Positions 60,311 through 64,000 of a stretch of 64,000 nt of DNA are shown here, in pieces. Under the pieces are notes generated by a model. The model had not been told where the DNA came from and did no database searches. It saw only the letters and a list, made by a program, of their open reading frames with translations. Each line of letters begins with the position of its first letter. Positions within the stretch are counted from its first letter, which is position 1. This DNA comes from Serratia silvae (GTDB taxonomy: Bacteria; Pseudomonadota; Gammaproteobacteria; Enterobacterales; Enterobacteriaceae). Where the stretch lies: the NCBI RefSeq assembly GCF_023282985.1, contig NZ_JAGQDC010000012.1, forward strand, positions 1 through 64,000, in the 5' to 3' direction. The translations under genes and the position numbers were made by a program.

Positions 60311-61300
60311 GTGCCAATAAACAGGAAAACACTCATTGCGGTCGGGATTTATCTGACTACCTCTCCGGCCATGGCGAGCACGGATACCCTCATTGATTAT
60401 AGTTATCGGCCCGATGCCGGAGTTTATCTGGGTAATCAGGTGGCCGCGTCAACGCTATTTTCTCATACCCTGCACCAAAGAAAGACCGCGCCAGGCGATA
60501 GTCAATTCTGGATGCGGCTGTCGGGTTATCACAGCAAGGATCTGAGCGCGGGCGATAACGGTGTACCCGTCGATATGGATCGCCAGGTCTTTATGCTTGG
60601 CGGGGATTTGTTGGCCTTGGATAACAATAAAGAGGAGTGGACGGCAGGCCTGATGACCGGCTACGGCCACGCCAAGAGCAGTGCTAACAACGCCACCAGC
60701 TCATCCGAAGGCAAGGTCGACGGCTATTCTATCGGCGCTTACAGCACCTGGTATCAGGATAAGAAAAAGCACTCCGGGGCATATGTGGATTCCTGGCTGC
60801 AATATGCCTGGTTTAGCAACAGCGTGACCTATGCCCAAGGTAAGCAGAATTATGACAGCACCGGCTTTAGCGCCTCACTGGAAACCGGCTATGCCTTGCA
60901 GCCTTTTTCTGCACTCGAGTTGATTATCGAGCCACAGCTGCAGATTATTTATAACCGCTTCGATACCGATAATTATCGGGATCCAGCGGGTGTCTATATT
61001 CATCAGGCCGATGTGCCGAACGTCACCTCTCGCGTCGGTATTCGCTGGTACAGCGATCAAGACGATTATACTACCGCGTATCTCGCCACCAACTGGTGGC
61101 ATAATAGTGGCAAGAACGCGGTTAACTTTAATGATACGCGGGTAGAATCCAACTCTCTGGATGATCTGTTTGAGGTGAAGTTAGGCCTACATTCGCCTAG
61201 CACTTACAACATGCAGCTGTGGTTTGAGGGCGGGATCACCATGGGAGCCAACAGCTACCAGGATTACGGCGGCACCTTGGGTGTGAGCTATCGCTGGTAA
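60311..61300 (+). CDS. Passenger-less autotransporter-type outer-membrane beta-barrel
   Basis: Secreted outer-membrane protein of 329 residues. A signal peptide (MPINRKTLIAVGIYLTTSPAMA) leads almost directly into the linker-helix motif IDYSYRPDAGVYLGNQVAASTLF, the usual entry to a type V autotransporter barrel. The remainder is alternating amphipathic strands ending GTLGVSYRW, with a terminal aromatic residue for Bam recognition. Full autotransporters carry hundreds of passenger residues between these two parts; none is present and no frame remnant precedes it. The GTG start follows GGAG. The A/T-rich upstream region and lack of a fixed enterobacterial neighbour suggest acquisition. Function is unknown. 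Confidence 0.75.
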   Translation: MPINRKTLIAVGIYLTTSPAMASTDTLIDYSYRPDAGVYLGNQVAASTLFSHTLHQRKTAPGDSQFWMRLSGYHSKDLSAGDNGVPVDMDRQVFMLGGDLLALDNNKEEWTAGLMTGYGHAKSSANNATSSSEGKVDGYSIGAYSTWYQDKKKHSGAYVDSWLQYAWFSNSVTYAQGKQNYDSTGFSASLETGYALQPFSALELIIEPQLQIIYNRFDTDNYRDPAGVYIHQADVPNVTSRVGIRWYSDQDDYTTAYLATNWWHNSGKNAVNFNDTRVESNSLDDLFEVKLGLHSPSTYNMQLWFEGGITMGANSYQDYGGTLGVSYRW

Positions 61301-61361
61301 CAACGCTGTGCTGTACGGGGATGTATGAATACCGCAAGCGCATGGATGCGCTAAAGCGGCC

Positions 61362-61383
61362 AGCTTGAAAGATGACGGGTATA
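61362..61383 (+). repeat. ERIC terminus remnant
   Basis: The 22-bp stretch AGCTTGAAAGATGACGGG then TATA is the canonical right end of an ERIC element, but the central inverted repeat is missing. It lies just after the autotransporter-like gene, so it may mark a past rearrangement or internal deletion. Confidence 0.6.
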
Positions 61384-61467
61384 AAGACCCTGCTATTGCT
61401 CTGGTCTAAATCCGGCCAATGTTGGATACAATACCGGCATTCCCCCATTACCCGGTATTTTGCAGTT

Positions 61468-61794
61468 ATGGAACAGTTTGAAACGATAGACGTTGTGCAA
61501 GCACACCAACGCCTGAAAGACGGTAGCGCCGCGCTGGTTGATATCCGCGATCCACAAAGCTTTGAGGCTGGGCATACGCCAGGTGCTTTTCATCTGACCA
61601 ATGCCACCCTGTCCGCATTTATGCTGCAAAACGAGTTCGATCGCCCGGTGATGGTCATGTGCTATCACGGCAACAGCAGCCGCAGTGCCGCGCAGTATCT
61701 GCTGCATCAGGGGTTTGACGCGGTCTACAGTATTGATGGCGGCTTTGAGGCCTGGGCCCGCCAGTTCCCACAGGACGTTGAAACCTCCGCCTAA
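61468..61794 (+). CDS. glpE: GlpE, thiosulfate sulfurtransferase
   Basis: Single-domain rhodanese of 108 residues that transfers sulfur from thiosulfate to cyanide or thioredoxin. The active loop has Cys65 in MCYHGNSS, and [12 protein letters not shown] is the conserved strand. The ATG at 61468 matches E. coli residue 1; the longer frame from 61372 runs through the ERIC remnant. It heads glpE-glpG-glpR. Confidence 0.94.
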   Translation: MEQFETIDVVQAHQRLKDGSAALVDIRDPQSFEAGHTPGAFHLTNATLSAFMLQNEFDRPVMVMCYHGNSSRSAAQYLLHQGFDAVYSIDGGFEAWARQFPQDVETSA

Positions 61795-61952
61795 TCCTCT
61801 TTGGGCCGCCTTTCCGGGTGGCCAATTACTGAATTCAGCACTGTTTTTGTCAGATCTCTTCCCTGTGCTCAGGATTTCAACGGTATAATCAGCCGCCAAT
61901 GCCATCGGCGGTTTTGCCCGTGGCCAAAGTCATCTACTTAGACGGAATACCT

Positions 61953-62789
61953 ATGGTTCGAGTGATCGCCGTATCCAACCCTCGCCTGGCGCAGGCCTTT
62001 GTCGATTATATGGCAACGCAGGGGGTTGTACTTGAAGTCCGCACCACGGGCGATACAGCCGAAATCTGGCTGGCGGACGAGGCTCATCTGGAGCAGGTGC
62101 AACACGAACTGCAACCGTTCCTGCTCGATCCGCTCAACCGCCGCTATCAGGCCGCCAGTTGGCAGGCAGGCAGCACCGATGCCGGTCTACAGTATCAACC
62201 GTTTTCTTACCTGCAAATCATCCGCAGCAAAGCCGGCCCGCTGACGCTTACGGTGATGAGCCTGTGTATTCTGATCTACATCCTGATGCAGATGCTGGGT
62301 GATGATACCGTCATGTTCTGGCTCTCCTGGCCGCAAAACAGCTCGCAATATGGCCAGCTGTGGCGCTGGGTCAGCCATGCGTTTCTGCATTTCTCGCTGC
62401 TGCACATTACCTTTAACCTGATGTGGTGGTGGTATCTTGGTGGTCCGCTGGAAAAACGCCTCGGCACCGGCAAGCTGTTTGTGATCGCCGTGGTGTCGGC
62501 CTTCTTCAGCGGCTGGGCGCAGTCGTTGTTCAGCGGTGCGCTGTTCGGCGGGCTTTCCGGGGTAGTTTACGCGCTGATGGGCTACGTCTGGCTAAGCGGA
62601 GAACGCGCACCGGAACGCGGTTTGAACCTGCCACGGGGCTTAATGGTCTTTTCCGCGCTCTGGCTGGTGGCCGGTTATTTCGATATTTTAGGAATGTCGA
62701 TCGCCAATGCGGCACACGTTGCCGGTTTAGTGATAGGGTTATTAATGGCATTCTGGGATACGCGGCATCGCGCGCACAACGAACAATAA
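61953..62789 (+). CDS. glpG: GlpG, rhomboid intramembrane serine protease
   Basis: Inner-membrane rhomboid of 278 residues. A cytoplasmic N-terminal domain precedes six transmembrane helices; the catalytic Ser202 is in [10 protein letters not shown] and His255 in NAAHVAGL, and the WWWYLGG loop L1 region is intact. These align with E. coli Ser201/His254. The ATG at 61953 follows GGAA. It lies between glpE and glpR. Confidence 0.95.
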   Translation: MVRVIAVSNPRLAQAFVDYMATQGVVLEVRTTGDTAEIWLADEAHLEQVQHELQPFLLDPLNRRYQAASWQAGSTDAGLQYQPFSYLQIIRSKAGPLTLTVMSLCILIYILMQMLGDDTVMFWLSWPQNSSQYGQLWRWVSHAFLHFSLLHITFNLMWWWYLGGPLEKRLGTGKLFVIAVVSAFFSGWAQSLFSGALFGGLSGVVYALMGYVWLSGERAPERGLNLPRGLMVFSALWLVAGYFDILGMSIANAAHVAGLVIGLLMAFWDTRHRAHNEQ

Positions 62790-62822
62790 CAACCAGGCAC
62801 ATCGGTGTATTAGGGGATTATC

Positions 62823-63581
62823 GTGAAGCAAACACAGCGTCATGACGCAATTATCGAGTTGGTGCGCCTACAGGGATATGTCAGTACGGAAGAGCTGGTC
62901 GAGCATTTTGCCGTCAGCCCGCAAACCATTCGCCGTGATTTAAACGACCTGGCCGATCAGAACAAAATACAGCGTCACCACGGTGGGGCTGCGCTACCTT
63001 CCAGTTCGGTAAATACCGCTTATCACGATCGCAAGGTGATGTGGTCGGAAGAGAAAGCCCGCATAGCCCAGCGCGTGGCCAGCCAAATTCCTGATGGCGC
63101 CACGCTGTTTATCGATATCGGTACCACGCCGGAGGCGGTAGCCCACGCGTTGATGGGCCATAAAAATCTACGGGTCGTCACCAACAACCTGAACGTGGCC
63201 ACCCTGCTCACCGCCAAGGAGGATTTCCGTTTGATCCTGGCCGGTGGCGAAGTCCGTACCCGTGATGGCGGTATCATGGGCGAAGCCACGCTGGACTTTA
63301 TCTCCCAGTTCCGCCTTGATTTCGGCATTCTCGGCATCAGCGGCATCGATATGGATGGCTCATTGCTCGAATTCGACTATCACGAAGTGAGAACCAAACG
63401 CGCGATTATCGAAAACTCCCGCTGCGTGATGCTGGTTACCGACCACTCCAAGTTTGGCCGTAACGCGATGGTGAACCTGGGGAACATGAACCTGATTGAC
63501 TATCTGTTTACCGATCAGGCTCCGCCACCTAGCGTGATGAAGATTATCGAGCAATACGACGTGCAGTTGGAACTCTGCTGA
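62823..63581 (+). CDS. glpR: GlpR, DeoR-family repressor of the glycerol-3-phosphate regulon
   Basis: Repressor of 252 residues induced by glycerol-3-phosphate. The helix-turn-helix is in YVSTEELVEHFAVSPQTIRRDLNDL and the effector domain has FIDIGTTPEAVAHAL and LAGGEVRTRDGGIMGE. A GTG start follows GGGGA. In E. coli the frame can be disrupted in some strains; here it is intact. The glpD gene lies downstream on the same strand. Confidence 0.95.
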   Translation: MKQTQRHDAIIELVRLQGYVSTEELVEHFAVSPQTIRRDLNDLADQNKIQRHHGGAALPSSSVNTAYHDRKVMWSEEKARIAQRVASQIPDGATLFIDIGTTPEAVAHALMGHKNLRVVTNNLNVATLLTAKEDFRLILAGGEVRTRDGGIMGEATLDFISQFRLDFGILGISGIDMDGSLLEFDYHEVRTKRAIIENSRCVMLVTDHSKFGRNAMVNLGNMNLIDYLFTDQAPPPSVMKIIEQYDVQLELC

Positions 63582-63584
63582 TCG

Positions 63585-63622
63585 CCCCTCACCCTAGCCC
63601 TCTCCCTGCGGGAGAGGGGACC
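63585..63622 (+). repeat. REP-like palindromic repeat, copy 1
   Basis: The copy starts CCCCTCACCCTAGCCC and contains CTCTCCC-TGC-GGGAGAG, an exact stem. A related copy lies in the opposite orientation at 63727-63764, giving a REP doublet (BIME/REPIN-like). Confidence 0.75.
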
Positions 63623-63726
63623 TAACGCGCCACAGATTAGCTCCTGCGCCCTACCTCCGCACTGGCTTAACGCCCTCGTTCTGACCAGTCAAAATGCCAC
63701 TTCCTCCAAACACAGCACCGTTGCAG

Positions 63727-63764
63727 CTCCCTCTCCCTGTGGGAGAAGGTTGGGGTGAGGGGCC
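63727..63764 (-). repeat. REP-like palindromic repeat, copy 2 (inverted)
   Basis: Read on the minus strand it starts GGCCCCTCACCCCAACC and contains CTCCCACAGGGAG, close to copy 1. The 104-bp spacer between copies has no recognised feature. Confidence 0.75.
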
Positions 63765-63896
63765 TATGCCGCAGCTTTCGCAGAACCAATACCCCTGTTA
63801 TTTGTATACCTACTATCACCAAACTGTTACCTCTATCACGCAAGAATGTTTTTGTTTGGTTAACTCTTGGCTTGTTTGTTGGTTTCCGATTACAAT

Positions 63897-63916
63897 AATG
63901 AGCGAAAACGAACATA
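63897..63916. promoter_or_regulatory. GlpR operator upstream of glpD
   Basis: The right half AACGAACATA matches the GlpR half-site at all ten positions; the left half AATGAGCGAA matches at seven. The 20-bp site lies 35 bp before the glpD start. A second weak half-site, TATTTCGAAC, starts at 63924. Confidence 0.75.
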
Positions 63917-63950
63917 AAAGAGCTATTTCGAACACCTGGAGGAAGTGAAC

Positions 63951-64000
63951 GTGGAAACCAAAGACTTGATCGTTATCGGTGGCGGTATCAACGGTGCTGG
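63951..64000 (+). CDS. glpD: GlpD, aerobic glycerol-3-phosphate dehydrogenase, first codons
   Basis: GTG at 63951 opens METKDLIVIGGGINGAG, identical to the start of E. coli GlpD, including the FAD-binding glycine motif. The gene continues past the window. A GGAGG site and a GlpR operator lie upstream. Confidence 0.93.
   Translation, partial: METKDLIVIGGGINGA

Larger units (their letters stand above)
63582..63950. promoter_or_regulatory. glpR-glpD intergenic region with REP-like pair and glpD promoter
   Basis: The 369-bp gap holds two inverted REP-like copies (63585-63622 and 63727-63764) and then an A/T-rich glpD promoter with a GlpR operator at 63897-63916. GGAGG at 63938-63942 is the glpD ribosome site. 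No gene is supported. Confidence 0.6.

Overview
The window looks like chromosomal DNA of a Serratia-like enterobacterium. This is inferred from recognisable protein similarity and gene order, not from a database search. Most of it is the conserved enterobacterial segment ppiA, tsgA, nirBDC-cysG, aroKB-damX-dam-rpe-gph-trpS, hofMNOPQ/mrcA, nudE/igaA-yrfG-hslRO, pckA, ompR-envZ, greB-tex, feoABC, bioH/gntX-nfuA, malPQ/malT and glpEGR-glpD. Accessory loci are spliced between these blocks. No rRNA, tRNA, insertion sequence, prophage or multi-unit CRISPR array was seen.

Layout. 0-1 kb: the 5' end of the sensor kinase gene btsS and periplasmic cyclophilin ppiA. 1.2-5.7 kb: a lactose/cellobiose-type PTS operon (IIB, IIC, IIA, GH4 phospho-glycosidase) with a LacI-family regulator and a perfect 18-bp operator. 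5.9-14 kb: tsgA, cytosine deaminase codA, then the nitrite reduction set nirB-nirD-nirC-cysG behind an FNR/NarL-type promoter; an ERIC element lies before nirC. 14-20.4 kb (minus strand): aroK-aroB-damX-dam-rpe-gph-trpS, with a solitary type I-E CRISPR-repeat-like sequence between aroK and aroB. 20.9-27.1 kb: the DNA-uptake genes hofMNOPQ, divergent from mrcA. 27.2-32.4 kb: nudE, igaA, yrfG, hslR, hslO. 32.6-37.2 kb: pckA, a FitAB/VapBC-like toxin-antitoxin pair whose toxin has an in-frame TGA, and ompR-envZ. 37.5-44.4 kb: greB, tex, feoABC with a Fur box, and a small secreted DUF1471 protein. 44.7-54.8 kb: bioH, gntX, nfuA and the maltodextrin genes malQ, malP, malT. 54.8-60.1 kb: an L-ascorbate locus, ulaABCD divergent from ulaG-ulaR, lacking ulaE and ulaF. 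60.3-61.3 kb: a signal peptide joined directly to an autotransporter-type beta-barrel with no passenger. 61.5-64 kb: glpE, glpG, glpR, an inverted REP-like pair, a GlpR operator and the first codons of glpD.

Functional links. NirB/NirD need siroheme from CysG and nitrite from NirC, so the nir block is self-contained. The aroK-to-trpS block joins aromatic synthesis, division and methylation genes in the usual enterobacterial order. HofMNOPQ and GntX (ComF family) belong to the DNA-uptake pathway. MalT activates malPQ through boxes in the shared intergenic region. UlaR probably controls both arms of the ula locus through two similar operator-like sequences.

No clearly new multi-gene system was found. 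The points most worth following up are the orphan CRISPR-like repeat, the nonsense-interrupted toxin beside an intact antitoxin, the passenger-less autotransporter barrel, and the ula locus without its two epimerases.
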